The notes: generated by a model from the sequence alone, not told the origin. DNA of 64,000 nucleotides from Micromonospora sp. RHAY321 (GCF_023896955.1 NZ_JAMHIW010000003.1:558001-622000); one strand, 5' to 3'. Positions 13,691-22,929 are shown, counted from the first letter of the stretch. Numbers and translations: made by a program.

Positions 13691-15055
13691 CAGGCCGCCC
13701 GGGAGCCGGCCGGGCGCGAGCCGGTGCTTGGGGTCGAGGTGCTCCTTGGCGGCCCGCAGCTGGGCCAGGCCGCCCAGCTCACCCCACAGGTCGACGGCCT
13801 GTCGCACCGGCGCGGGTGCGGAGACCACGACGCAGCGCCCCTGCCGGGCCAGCAGGACCCCTCGGACGGCGGCCAGGATGGACGCCACCCGGTCGGGGGC
13901 CAACGCGCCGGGCAGTGCCGCGTGCACCACGCCCAACCCTGCGGAACCGCGCACCGGCACCGGCGCGCCGGCCGCGTCGCGCAACGCGTAGACGGCGGCG
14001 TGCAGGTCGCTGATCGGCACCTCCAGGCGCAGCGCCGTGTCGCCGGGTGCGAACGGGTAGCGACGCCACCACGGCGGCGGGGAGTGCGTGACGGTGGCTT
14101 CCCCGTGCAGCAGGCCGACCAGGCGCTCGGCGCGTTCCGTGACGTCGGCCGGCCCGCCCTCCAGCAGCACCACGAGACTGCCCGCCCGGGACGGGGCGCT
14201 GGCCCGCCCGGACATCGAGGGGTGGCGCTCGCGGGCGGTGGCGGACGGATGGCCGGGCGGGTACGGCGAGCGGGGCCTGGGCGCGCCGGCCGGCAGGTCC
14301 AGCTCGATGGCCGCCGGCTCGAGCCGGGCGGCGAGGATCGCCCGGACCAGGTCGTGCACCTCCAGTGGCGTCCACACCGGGCGGGACACCCAGAGCAAGC
14401 TGGCCGGCGCTGGCTGCACCCGCAGGCTCGCCGAGACCAGCACACCGAGCGCGCCCTGCGAGCCGCACAGCATTCGCGCCAGGTCCAGCCCCGGCGCTCC
14501 GCCGCCGGCGCTGACCAACTCGCCGTCGGCACCCAGGTAGCGCAGACCGAGAAGCTGGTCGCAGGGGCTGCCGTGGCGGTGTCGCAGGGGGCCGGCCTCA
14601 CCGGCGGCGAGCACCCCGCCCAGCGTCGCCCCAGGCGACGGGGCGTCCATGGCCAGCCGCTGCCCGGTGCGCTCCAGCGTGGACTGCACCGCTCGCAGCG
14701 GAGTGCCGGCGCCAACCTCGGCGACCGGCGCGCCGACCGGCTCGTGACCGATGCCGGCCAGCCGGCCGGTGTCGAGCATGATGTCGACCCGCGCGGGCGC
14801 GGCACCCCAGTCGATCTTGGTGCCGGCGCCCCGGGGGACCACCGTCAGGTCATGCGCGGCGGCCAGGCGCAGCACCTCGGCCGCGGCGTGTGGCCCGCCC
14901 GGCACCGCCACCCAGCGGGCCGGTCGCCCGGCCACCTCGTCGGCCGGCCCGGCGAGCCGGGCGAACGGCGGACCGCAGATCGCCGCCAACCTCCGGGTGA
15001 TCTCAAGGGCTCCGGACCGGTCGAGGGAACTCGCTGCTGCCGCCATGCCGGCCAT
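13688..15055 (-). CDS. FAD-binding oxidoreductase, GlcE-like (455 aa)
   Basis: Flavoprotein of the VAO/PCMH superfamily, closest in organisation to the glycolate oxidase GlcE subunit or an orphan FAD-linked oxidase. The N-terminal FAD domain (about 40-220) shows AAAHDLTVVPRGAGTKIDWG and GATLGGVLAAGEAGPLRHRHG. The C-terminus ends in AAKEHLDPKHRLAPGRLPGG, which matches the usual family ending (K..DP...NPG). GlcD and GlcF partners are not adjacent, so the electron acceptor and substrate are uncertain. Start ATG 15055; ATG 15046 is also possible. Confidence 0.85.
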   Translation of the reverse strand: MAGMAAAASSLDRSGALEITRRLAAICGPPFARLAGPADEVAGRPARWVAVPGGPHAAAEVLRLAAAHDLTVVPRGAGTKIDWGAAPARVDIMLDTGRLAGIGHEPVGAPVAEVGAGTPLRAVQSTLERTGQRLAMDAPSPGATLGGVLAAGEAGPLRHRHGSPCDQLLGLRYLGADGELVSAGGGAPGLDLARMLCGSQGALGVLVSASLRVQPAPASLLWVSRPVWTPLEVHDLVRAILAARLEPAAIELDLPAGAPRPRSPYPPGHPSATARERHPSMSGRASAPSRAGSLVVLLEGGPADVTERAERLVGLLHGEATVTHSPPPWWRRYPFAPGDTALRLEVPISDLHAAVYALRDAAGAPVPVRGSAGLGVVHAALPGALAPDRVASILAAVRGVLLARQGRCVVVSAPAPVRQAVDLWGELGGLAQLRAAKEHLDPKHRLAPGRLPGGL

Positions 15056-15129
15056 CGTACATGTGTTCGAATGCGGTGGTGGCGACTATCGGGATGCCGC
15101 TGGTCCGGCGCGCGGAGCGAGCCGGCCGG

Positions 15130-15135
15130 TAACGT
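15130..15135 (+). promoter_or_regulatory. -10 element for leaderless oligopeptidase gene
   Basis: TAACGT (TANNNT) ends six bases before GTG 15142; there is no ribosome-binding site in the gap. Confidence 0.5.
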
Positions 15136-15141
15136 GGCGCC

Positions 15142-17238
15142 GTGACCACCGAGACTGCCCCGCCCGCGGCGAAGCGGGTGCCCGCCGAGCGCACCCACCA
15201 CGGCGACACCGTCATCGACGAGTACGCCTGGCTCGCCGCAAAGGACGACCCGGAGACGATCGCCTACCTGACCGCCGAGAACGCCTACACCGAGGAGCGC
15301 ACGGCGCACCTGGCCGGGTTGCGTGCCGAGCTGTTCGAGGAGACCCGCCGGCGCACCCGGGAGACCGACCTGTCCGTGCCGACCCGCAAGGGCGGGCACT
15401 GGTACTACACCCGGACGGTCGAGGGGCAGCAGTACGGGGTGCACTGCCGGCGCGCGGTCCGCGACTCCGAGACCGACCCGCCGCTCAGCGCGGACGGCGC
15501 CCCGCTGGACGGCGAGGAGGTGCTGCTCGACGGCAACCTGCTGGCCGAGGGGCACGACTTCTTCTCGCTGGGCGCCTTCGACGTCAGCCCGGACGGGCGC
15601 TGGCTGGCCTACTCCACCGACTTCTCCGGCGACGAGCGGTTCACGCTGCGGGTGAAGGACCTGACGACCGGCGAGCTGCTGCCGGACGAGGTGCCCGACA
15701 CGTTCTACGGCACCGCCTGGTCGGCCGACGCCTCGGCGCTGTTCTACGTGACCGTCGACGACGCCTGGCGGCCCAACCGCGTCTGGCGGCACACCATCGG
15801 CTCGGCCGCCGCGGACGACGTGGTGGTCCACCAGGAGGACGACGAGCGGTTCTGGGTCGGCGTGGAGCTGACCCGGTCGGAGAAGTTCATCCTGATCGAC
15901 ATCCACAGCAAGGTCACCAGCGAGGTGCTGGTGATCCCGGCCGGCAACCCGACCGGCGCGCCCGCCGTGATCGCGGCCCGCCGGCAGGGCGTCGAGTACA
16001 CGGTGGAGCACCACGGCCACCGCTTCCTGATCCTGCACAACGACGGCGCGGAGGACTTCGCGCTGGCGTTCACCTCGGCGGACACGCCGGGCGACTGGGT
16101 GCCGCTGATCGAGCACAGCCCCGGCACGCGGCTGGAGGCGGTGGACGCCTTCGCGAACCACCTCGTGGTGTCGCTGCGCACCGACGGGCTCACCGGGCTG
16201 CGGGTGCTGCCGATCGGGGGCGGCGACGCGTACGACATCGACTTCCCGGAACCGTTGTACAGCGTCGGCCTGGACGCCAACCCGGAGTACCGCACCGGGC
16301 AGCTCCGGTTGCGCTACTCCTCGCTGGTCACGCCCGACTCGGTGTACGACTACGACCTGGTCACCCGGCAGATGGTGCTGCGCAAGCAGAAGCCGGTGCT
16401 GCCCGGCCCGGACGGACGGCCGTACGACCCGGCCGAGTACGAGCAGCACCGCGACTGGGCGCTCGCCGACGACGGCACCCGCGTGCCGATCTCGCTGGTC
16501 TGCCGGGTCGGTACGCCCCGGGACGGCTCCGCCCCCTGCGAGCTGTACGGCTACGGCTCGTACGAGGCGAGCATGGACCCGTGGTTCTCGGTGGCCCGCC
16601 TGTCCCTGCTGGACCGGGGTGTGGTCTTCGCGGTGGCGCACATCCGGGGTGGCGGTGAGCTGGGCCGACGCTGGTACGACCAGGGCAAGATGCTGGCCAA
16701 GAAGAACACCTTCACCGACTTCGTCTCCTGCGCCCGGCACCTGGTCAAGGCCGGCTGGACGGCCAGCGACCGGCTGGTGGCCCGGGGCGCCTCGGCGGGC
16801 GGCCTGCTGATGGGCGCGGTGGCGAACCTCGCCCCGGACGCGTTCGCCGGCATCGTCGCGCAGGTGCCGTTCGTGGACGCGCTCACCTCGATCCTCGACC
16901 CGTCGTTGCCGCTGACCGTCACCGAGTGGGAGGAGTGGGGCAACCCGCTGGAGGACCCGGAGGTGTACGCGTACATGAAGTCCTACACGCCGTACGAGAA
17001 CGTGGCGCCGGTGGACTACCCGGCGATCCTGGCGGTGACCAGCCTCAACGACACCCGGGTGCTCTACTCGGAGCCGGCGAAGTGGATCGCCCGCCTGCGG
17101 GCGGTCTCCCCGGGCGGCGACTACCTGCTGAAGACCGAGATGGGGGCCGGGCACGGCGGCCCGAGCGGCCGCTACGACGCCTGGCGCGAGGAGGCGTTCA
17201 TCAACGCCTGGATCCTGGACCGCCTCGGCCGCGCCTGA
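15142..17238 (+). CDS. S9 family prolyl oligopeptidase / oligopeptidase B (698 aa)
   Basis: Cytosolic serine peptidase cleaving short peptides, probably after basic residues if a true oligopeptidase B. An N-terminal beta-propeller (about residues 75-410) precedes an alpha/beta-hydrolase domain with the nucleophile in ARGASAGGLLMGAVAN (Ser near residue 553), Asp in SLNDTRV and His in GAGHGGPSGRYD. The family signature GYGSYEASMDPWFS is present. Length is typical of oligopeptidase B, and no signal peptide is seen. Start GTG 15142 is supported by the leaderless promoter. Confidence 0.92.
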   Translation: MTTETAPPAAKRVPAERTHHGDTVIDEYAWLAAKDDPETIAYLTAENAYTEERTAHLAGLRAELFEETRRRTRETDLSVPTRKGGHWYYTRTVEGQQYGVHCRRAVRDSETDPPLSADGAPLDGEEVLLDGNLLAEGHDFFSLGAFDVSPDGRWLAYSTDFSGDERFTLRVKDLTTGELLPDEVPDTFYGTAWSADASALFYVTVDDAWRPNRVWRHTIGSAAADDVVVHQEDDERFWVGVELTRSEKFILIDIHSKVTSEVLVIPAGNPTGAPAVIAARRQGVEYTVEHHGHRFLILHNDGAEDFALAFTSADTPGDWVPLIEHSPGTRLEAVDAFANHLVVSLRTDGLTGLRVLPIGGGDAYDIDFPEPLYSVGLDANPEYRTGQLRLRYSSLVTPDSVYDYDLVTRQMVLRKQKPVLPGPDGRPYDPAEYEQHRDWALADDGTRVPISLVCRVGTPRDGSAPCELYGYGSYEASMDPWFSVARLSLLDRGVVFAVAHIRGGGELGRRWYDQGKMLAKKNTFTDFVSCARHLVKAGWTASDRLVARGASAGGLLMGAVANLAPDAFAGIVAQVPFVDALTSILDPSLPLTVTEWEEWGNPLEDPEVYAYMKSYTPYENVAPVDYPAILAVTSLNDTRVLYSEPAKWIARLRAVSPGGDYLLKTEMGAGHGGPSGRYDAWREEAFINAWILDRLGRA

Positions 17239-17242
17239 GCTG

Positions 17243-17416
17243 GTGACCGGGGCGGCGGCGATGAGTGACGAGGACGGTGCGGCGCCGGCTCCCCGGCGCG
17301 CCTCCGCCTGGATGATCCTCGCGGTGGTGGCCGCCGCCCTGCTCGTCTGCTGCTGCTCCGCCGCCGTCGGCCTGGTGATCGCCTGGTCCGCCGGCCTCTT
17401 CCACGCCCCGACCTGA
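17243..17416 (+). CDS. Tiny single-span membrane protein with CCC motif (51-57 aa)
   Basis: Short gene right after the oligopeptidase stop. From ATG 17261 it encodes 51 residues: a charged N-terminus (MSDEDGAAPAPRRAS), one transmembrane helix containing LLVCCCSAAVGLVIA, and a short HAPT tail. GTG 17243 in the same frame would add six residues and sits five bases after the previous stop, suggesting coupling. The hydrophobic pattern and clean start/stop make it credible. Function unknown; three consecutive cysteines in the membrane could be acylation or metal sites, but this is speculation. Confidence 0.6.
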   Translation: MTGAAAMSDEDGAAPAPRRASAWMILAVVAAALLVCCCSAAVGLVIAWSAGLFHAPT

Positions 17417-17468
17417 CCGGCAACCGCGACGTCGCGGACGGGTCAGGTCGGGGTGGGCAGCCCGCCGA

Positions 17469-19598
17469 TCAGGGGCGGCCGGCGCCGACCAACGCGGCGG
17501 CCTCGCCGGTACGGACCATCCGTTGCCAGCGCAGCCGGTTGCCGACCAACGCGGTGACCACCGACTGCACCACGACCAGATACATGAGTTGCCGGTAGAC
17601 CAGCTGCTGGAACGGCAACGCCCACAGCGGCCCGTACCGCTCCCGGTCGAGGCGTAGCGCGTAGCCGGCGGTGGCCGCCTGGAGCAGCAGCAGCCCGGCC
17701 CAGGCCAGGGCGAGGGTCGACCAGGGCAGGAAGAGCAGGCCGTAGACGGCGAACACGTCGACCGCCGGCGCGGTGAGCGGCAGCACGATCTGGAACACCG
17801 TGAGGTACGGCAGACCTCGCCGGCCGAGTTTCCCGCCGGCACCCGACTCGCGCAGCGCGTGCCGGTGTTTCCACATCGCCTGCATGGTGCCGTAGCACCA
17901 GCGGTACCGCTGCCGCCAGAGCTGCCGCAGCGACGAGGGGGCCTCCGTCCAGGCGATCGCCGACTCCTCGTAGACCACCCGCCACCCGGCCCTGAGCACC
18001 TTCATGGTCAGGTCGGTGTCCTCGGCCAGCGTGTCCGCCGGCACGCCGCCCACCCGCAGCAGCACCTCGCGCCGGAACGCGCCGATCGCGCCGGGGATGG
18101 TCGGCATGCACTCCAGCACGTCGTACATCCGGCGGTCGAGGTTGAAGCCGATCACGTACTCCAGGTGCTGCCACCGGCCGAGCAGCCGGCGCCGGTTCGC
18201 GACCTTGGTGTTGCCGCTGATCGCACCCACCGTCGGGTCGGCGAAGCCCTGCACCAGCCGGTGCACGGTGTCCGGTTGGAAGACGGTGTCCCCGTCCACC
18301 AGCACCAGCAGGTTCGCGCGGGCCGCCCGGATGCCGGTGTTCAGCGCCGCCGGCTTGCCGGCGTTGGCCTGCCGGATCACACGTACCCCGCGCAGCCGCA
18401 TCCGCTCGACGATGTCGGCGGTGCCGTCGTCCGATCCGTCGTCCACCACGATCACCTCCAGCGCCGGGTACGCGCTGGCCACCAGGGAACGGACCGTGGC
18501 GGCGATGTTCGCCGCCTCGTTGTACGCCGGCACGATCACCGACACCGGGACGCGCACCTCGGGCCGGTCCCGACGGGGCCGGCGGACTCGACGTACGTGC
18601 CGTTGGGCGCAGATCACCTGCACCACCAGCCGCAGCACGCCGAGCACCAGGGCGATGGCGAGCAGTGCGTTCATCACCCCGGCCGACCAGCGTGCGCCGG
18701 TCTGGGTCCAGCGCAGCGCGGTGCCGCTCAGTCGGCTGCCGGCGCCGGCCGGGACCATCGACGGCGAGGCGTCGATGCCCGTGGAGATCGTGGTGAACCG
18801 GTAGCCCTGGCCGGTCAGCGCGGGCAGCAGCCGGTCCAGCGCGGCCACCGTCTGCGCCCGGTCACCGCCGCCGTCGTGCATCAGCACCACGGCGCCCTGT
18901 CCCCGCTTCGGGGTGGCCGCCCGGGCGATCTGGTCGACGCCGGGGCGCTGCCAGTCCCTGGTGTCCAGGTCGGCGAGCACCGCGACGTGCCCGGTCCCGG
19001 CGGCGGCGCGCAGCGCGGCGTACTCGGGCCCGGTCAGCGCCGTCGGCACCGAGGAGAACGGCGGCCGGAGCAGGGTGACCTCCCGGCCGGTCGCCGCGGC
19101 GACCGCCTTGCGGGTGAGCGAGAGTTCGAGGTCGCGTCGCCACGCCGGTACGGCGGCGAGGTCGGCGTGGGTGTAGGTGTGCGACCCGATCTCGTGGCCC
19201 TCGGCGAGGATCCGGCGGACCAGCTCCGGGTGCTCGTTGACCCGGGCTCCGACCACGAAGAAGGTGGCGTGCGCGCCGTGGCGGCGCAGCACGTCGAGCA
19301 CCTGCGGGGTCCAGCGCGGGTCCGGCCCGTCGTCGAAGGTCAGCGCGATCGTCCGGCCCGGCAGAGCCCGGCTGACCGGCTCGGCGTGATCCAGCCGAAG
19401 GACCGGGCCGCCCGACCCGACCTGGGCCGGTACGCCCGGTGCGGCGGAACCGCTGGCGGCGGGGGTGCCGGAGCCGCCCGAGAGGCCGTTCACGAGGCCG
19501 TTGACGGTGAGTGCCGCGAGCAGCAGGAGCAACCCGAGCAGGAGCAGGATCCAGTGCGCCCGCGGATCACGTCGGGCCACGTGTCGCGCCATCGTCAC
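17469..19598 (-). CDS. Fused polysaccharide deacetylase and family 2 glycosyltransferase (709 aa)
   Basis: One polypeptide joins an extracytoplasmic NodB deacetylase and a membrane GT2. After an N-terminal helix (about 16-34) the deacetylase (about 75-270) shows IALTFDDGPDPRW and EIGSHTYTHADLAAVP, plus VVLMHDGGGDR. A helix near 300 leads to GT2 (about 345-590): VSVIVPAYNEAANI, VDDGSDDGTA, LVDGDTVFQP, EDTDLTMKVLRAGWRVV and QRYRW. Three C-terminal helices complete the synthase. It probably makes and deacetylates a beta-linked N-acetylhexosamine polymer (PgaC/PgaB-like logic). A four-base overlap couples it to the gene upstream. Confidence 0.92.
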   Translation of the reverse strand: MTMARHVARRDPRAHWILLLLGLLLLLAALTVNGLVNGLSGGSGTPAASGSAAPGVPAQVGSGGPVLRLDHAEPVSRALPGRTIALTFDDGPDPRWTPQVLDVLRRHGAHATFFVVGARVNEHPELVRRILAEGHEIGSHTYTHADLAAVPAWRRDLELSLTRKAVAAATGREVTLLRPPFSSVPTALTGPEYAALRAAAGTGHVAVLADLDTRDWQRPGVDQIARAATPKRGQGAVVLMHDGGGDRAQTVAALDRLLPALTGQGYRFTTISTGIDASPSMVPAGAGSRLSGTALRWTQTGARWSAGVMNALLAIALVLGVLRLVVQVICAQRHVRRVRRPRRDRPEVRVPVSVIVPAYNEAANIAATVRSLVASAYPALEVIVVDDGSDDGTADIVERMRLRGVRVIRQANAGKPAALNTGIRAARANLLVLVDGDTVFQPDTVHRLVQGFADPTVGAISGNTKVANRRRLLGRWQHLEYVIGFNLDRRMYDVLECMPTIPGAIGAFRREVLLRVGGVPADTLAEDTDLTMKVLRAGWRVVYEESAIAWTEAPSSLRQLWRQRYRWCYGTMQAMWKHRHALRESGAGGKLGRRGLPYLTVFQIVLPLTAPAVDVFAVYGLLFLPWSTLALAWAGLLLLQAATAGYALRLDRERYGPLWALPFQQLVYRQLMYLVVVQSVVTALVGNRLRWQRMVRTGEAAALVGAGRP

Positions 19599-20017
19599 TG
19601 CGGCTTACCAGGCGACCGGCTCGGCTTCGAGGTGTTGCGGTGCTCGTCGGCGCGGCCCGGCTGGTCGGTGGCCGACGGCCCCGTCGACGTGGTGGGCGGG
19701 CCGGAGCGCCGGACACCGGTCGCGGTGGGGCTGGGCAGCGGCGCCGACGTGCGGGTCACCGGGGACGGCGACGGCGAGTCGGGCACCCGGGGCTGTGTGA
19801 TCCCGTCCACGCCGGCCTCCACCGGTCGCGGTGCCCGAGGGTCGTCGGACCAGCCGGGCAGCGACACGGAGGTGTCCAGGAAGAGCCCGGCGGCGATCAG
19901 CCCGAGGCTGGCGAGCAGACCCAGACCCATCGTGGTCCCGGCGATGACGGTCAGCCGCCGGCGGCGGCCGGTCCCGTCGACGAACACCGGCGGTGTGCCA
20001 CCCGGTTGGTTGTGCAT
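19595..20017 (-). CDS. Unknown single-span protein with Pro/Ser/Thr-rich tail (140 aa)
   Basis: Not a recognised family. A short N-terminus is followed by a transmembrane helix (TTMGLGLLASLGLIAAGLFL, about residues 25-45) and a low-complexity Pro/Ser/Thr-rich region with Arg/Lys near the end, probably outside the membrane. ATG 20017 is chosen because GGGAG lies eight bases upstream; a longer frame lacks a site. Its stop overlaps the start of the deacetylase-glycosyltransferase gene, so it may be an accessory subunit of that synthase. Confidence 0.75.
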   Translation of the reverse strand: MHNQPGGTPPVFVDGTGRRRRLTVIAGTTMGLGLLASLGLIAAGLFLDTSVSLPGWSDDPRAPRPVEAGVDGITQPRVPDSPSPSPVTRTSAPLPSPTATGVRRSGPPTTSTGPSATDQPGRADEHRNTSKPSRSPGKPQ

Positions 20018-20131
20018 CTGGCGAACTCCCACCGCTTCCGCGCCGCGAACCGTCCGGTCGGGCGCCGGCGACCCGATGGTCCGGGCCTCCGGTGCAGACA
20101 GCGGCACCGCCAGCGACGCCGTTACATCGAC

Positions 20132-21652
20132 TCAGGCCGTCCGCAGCTCGTCCACCGCCGTGCTCACCCGCAGGAAGAGCAGGCCGACGCCGACCGTCAC
20201 CAGCACCGCGGCCAACGCGCCGGCTCCCAGCCAGGCCAGTTGCTCCAGCGGTACGTCCGGAACCCGCTCGGCCCCGGCGGTCTCCACGAACCGGACGTAC
20301 TGGTCGCGGGTCGCCGGGTCGTCGCAGAGCGCCGCCGTGGCGTCGCAGACCGCTACCGAGCCCGCGCCCGTCGCCGCCCTGGGGAACAGCCCTCGGCCGA
20401 GGAGCGTCCCGACACCGAGGGCGAGCAGGATCGCCGGCACCGCCGGGGTCAGCGCCTGCCAGGCGATGGACCGGCTCAGCGCGCCACGCGGCACGCCGGT
20501 GGCGACCAGCGCCGAGTAGGCCCGGCGGCGGGACACGATCCCCTCCACCAGCGCGACGATCAACCCTCCGGCGGCGATCAGCACGGCCACCCCCACCGCG
20601 ACGTCGACCAGGTCCATGGTGGACAGGTAGAACGGGTCGGCACCCCGGTCGACGCCGTCGAGCTGGTTCTGCTCCCGTTCGAGTGCGTCCTGGGCCACGA
20701 AGTAGGCGCGCAACGCGGCCGCGCCGCCGCCGAAGATCAGGGCGGCCAGCAGCGCGGCGAACGTACGGCTGCCGGCCCACGGGTCGGCCATCAGCCGACC
20801 TGCGGCGAGCAGCGCCGGCGGACGGCGGGCGTACCGGCGCAGCAACCGCCCGCAGGTGTACGAGATCCAGCCGGTGCCGATCACCACCCCGATCATCGCC
20901 GCGAGGCCACCCGCCACGAACATCAGCGGCACCAGCCAGCGCGCCACCTGCTCGTCGTCGAGTTGATAGAGCACCGGCCGGATCGCCGCGAAGCAGGTCA
21001 GGCCCAACGCGATCAGCACACCGGCCCACGGGCGCGGCCCGCGCTCCCGGGCCGCCTTGCGGCTCACACCCAGCGGGCTGGTGGTGACCGTCCGCAGCAT
21101 CACCGCGGTGGCCAGCGCCGCGATCACCGGCAGGCCCAGCACCACCGCCGCCATCGCCCCGACCGACGGCAGCACGTCGGTGGGCAGAGCCAGCCGGCCC
21201 TGCCCGTCCCGCCGGTGCAGCAGCTCCCGACCGGCCAGGTAGACGCCCAGCCCGACGAACGTGCCGAGCAGGCTGGCCAGGCCCGTCTCCAGCACGGCCA
21301 GCCGGGTGACCTGGCCGGGGGTGGCGCCGGCCAGCCGGAGCCCGGCCAGCCGGCGGTCCCGGGTCGGCGCGCCGAGCCGGGCACACTGGCCGGCCAGTGC
21401 CAGCACCGGAATGGTCAGCAGCAGCAGCGCGAACGCCGTGCCACCGCGCAGCCCCGGCTCACGCAGCAACTCGTTGCGGTACTGCTCGGACTCCACCCAG
21501 GCGTTCCCGGCGGGTTTCGGGATGGCCAGCACGGTGAGCGCCGCCAACCCGGCCAGGGTCGCCAGCAGGGCGCTGAGCGCCGTGAGCACCACCCGGGCGG
21601 TGTCGGTGCGGGTGCCGGCCAGCGCGAGCCGGACCAGCGTCGCCGGCCTCAC
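20132..21652 (-). CDS. FtsX-like ABC transporter permease (506 aa)
   Basis: MacB/FtsX-type membrane subunit. It has an N-terminal helix (about 22-45), a core group with helices near 130-280, and a C-terminal group near 335-480, with extracytoplasmic loops between. It lies directly downstream of its ATPase, with a four-base overlap (21649-21652), and a PadR regulator precedes the pair. Transporters of this arrangement often export antimicrobials or lipids, or act as mechanotransmitters; the substrate is unknown. Confidence 0.88.
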   Translation of the reverse strand: MRPATLVRLALAGTRTDTARVVLTALSALLATLAGLAALTVLAIPKPAGNAWVESEQYRNELLREPGLRGGTAFALLLLTIPVLALAGQCARLGAPTRDRRLAGLRLAGATPGQVTRLAVLETGLASLLGTFVGLGVYLAGRELLHRRDGQGRLALPTDVLPSVGAMAAVVLGLPVIAALATAVMLRTVTTSPLGVSRKAARERGPRPWAGVLIALGLTCFAAIRPVLYQLDDEQVARWLVPLMFVAGGLAAMIGVVIGTGWISYTCGRLLRRYARRPPALLAAGRLMADPWAGSRTFAALLAALIFGGGAAALRAYFVAQDALEREQNQLDGVDRGADPFYLSTMDLVDVAVGVAVLIAAGGLIVALVEGIVSRRRAYSALVATGVPRGALSRSIAWQALTPAVPAILLALGVGTLLGRGLFPRAATGAGSVAVCDATAALCDDPATRDQYVRFVETAGAERVPDVPLEQLAWLGAGALAAVLVTVGVGLLFLRVSTAVDELRTA

Positions 21653-22350
21653 CGGGAGCCGCCGGCCAGCGGCACGTCGAGCCCCAGGCCGGTGTGGTCC
21701 ACCAGACCGTCGCGCAGCACGATCTCCCGATCGGCGTACGCGGCGATCCGCGGTTCGTGGGTGACCAGCACGACGGCGGTGCGCTGCTCGCGGGCGAGTC
21801 GGACCAGCTGGGTGAGCACCTGCTCACCGGTGAGCGTGTCCAGGGCGCCGGTCGGCTCGTCGGCGAAGAGCACCCGCGGCTCGGTGACCAGCGCCCGCGC
21901 GGTGGCACACCGCTGCTGCTGACCGCCGGACATCTCGCCGGGCCGGAGGTCGGCCAGCTCGGCCACCCCGAACCGTTCCAGCCAGGTGAGCGCCGCCGTC
22001 CGCGCCTCTCGCCGCCCCGTGCCGGCGAGGAGCAGGGGCAGGGCGACGTTCTCCGCCGCGGTCAGCTCGGCGACCAGTTGGCCGAACTGGAACAGCACCC
22101 CGAACTCGGTGCGCCGGAGCCGGGACCGGGCCGCCTCCGACAGGTGGTCGATGCGATGACCACGCCAGCTGACCTCGCCGGCGTCCGGGCGGAGGATCCC
22201 GGCCAGACAGTGCAGCAGAGTCGACTTGCCGCAGCCGCTCGGACCCGTGACGGCCACGATCTCGCCCTCGGTCACGTCGAGCGTCACGCCGCGCAGGGCG
22301 GGCGTCGGGCCGTACGCCCGAACCACGCCGCGAGCCTGGAGTTGCGTCAC
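21649..22350 (-). CDS. ABC transporter ATP-binding protein, MacB/LolD type (233 aa)
   Basis: ATPase partner of the FtsX-like permease. Walker A is GPSGCGKSTLLHC (about residues 38-50), the signature is MSGGQQQRCATARALV, Walker B is VLFADEPTGALDTLTGE, and the switch His is in VLVTHEPRIAAYAD. It starts at GTG 22350, overlapping the PadR stop as GTGA. The open frame extends upstream into the PadR gene but has no justification as a start. Confidence 0.93.
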   Translation of the reverse strand: MTQLQARGVVRAYGPTPALRGVTLDVTEGEIVAVTGPSGCGKSTLLHCLAGILRPDAGEVSWRGHRIDHLSEAARSRLRRTEFGVLFQFGQLVAELTAAENVALPLLLAGTGRREARTAALTWLERFGVAELADLRPGEMSGGQQQRCATARALVTEPRVLFADEPTGALDTLTGEQVLTQLVRLAREQRTAVVLVTHEPRIAAYADREIVLRDGLVDHTGLGLDVPLAGGSR

Positions 22351-22883
22351 GGGTGCACCTCCCGGTGCCAGTCGGCGACGCGGTCCAGGGTGGCGTGCAG
22401 CCAGCGCAGGTCCGCGTCGAGGTGGGCGATCGCGAAGTCGGCCGCGACCACATCGCTGAGCGTGGCGGCCGGATCGGCCTTGACCGTGGTCAGCTCGCGC
22501 AGCCGGGCGGTGTGCGCGGCGCGCTGGGCGATCAGGTAGGTGCGGGCCCGGTCGACGTCGGCGACCAGCAGCGCCACCACGACCTTGGTGAAGAGCGTGC
22601 TGGCCACGTACGGCATGGGTGGCTCCACCGTGGACAGCCACTGGTCGAGCGTCGCCCGCCCCTCGCCGGTCAGCGCGTACGCCGTGCGGTCCGGACCGGC
22701 GGCCCGGTCCTGCCCGGCGGCGGCCACCAGGCCGTCACGTTCGAGTCGCCCGAGGGTGGCGTAGACCTGCCCGAACGCCAGTGGCCGGGCTCGGGGCAGC
22801 CGCTCGTCGTGCGCACGCTTGAGCTCATAACCGTGCCGGCTGCCAGCGGCGAGCAACCCGAGCAGGACATGCGGCGTGGACAC
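22347..22883 (-). CDS. PadR-family transcriptional regulator of the ABC operon (178 aa)
   Basis: PadR regulator: winged helix at residues 1-80 (LLGLLAAGSRHGYELKRAHD, QVYATLGRLERDGLVAA) and a C-terminal helical dimerisation domain of the Vir_act_alpha_C type. First gene of an operon with the ATPase and permease, which it probably represses. I place the start at GTG 22883 because a -10 (on the minus strand AATAGT, 22890-22895) lies six bases before it and a TTGACA -35 is 17 bases further; GTG 22898 would overlap the promoter. Confidence 0.88.
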   Translation of the reverse strand: MSTPHVLLGLLAAGSRHGYELKRAHDERLPRARPLAFGQVYATLGRLERDGLVAAAGQDRAAGPDRTAYALTGEGRATLDQWLSTVEPPMPYVASTLFTKVVVALLVADVDRARTYLIAQRAAHTARLRELTTVKADPAATLSDVVAADFAIAHLDADLRWLHATLDRVADWHREVHP

Positions 22884-22889
22884 ACCGCA

Positions 22890-22918
22890 ACTATTCACTC
22901 AGCGAATACCGCTGTCAA
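22890..22918 (-). promoter_or_regulatory. Promoter and palindromic operator of the PadR-ABC operon
   Basis: Minus strand: -35 TTGACA (22913-22918), 17-base spacer, -10 AATAGT (22890-22895), then six bases to GTG 22883. An inverted repeat, TATTCACT-C-AGCGAATA (22892-22908, one mismatch), covers the spacer and -10. This is a plausible autoregulatory PadR operator. Confidence 0.65.
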
Positions 22919-22929
22919 CCACCGCAGCG

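Noticed and set aside
17859..20519. 886-codon plus-strand frame
   Set aside because: Antisense to the deacetylase-glycosyltransferase and permease genes; no recognisable domain.
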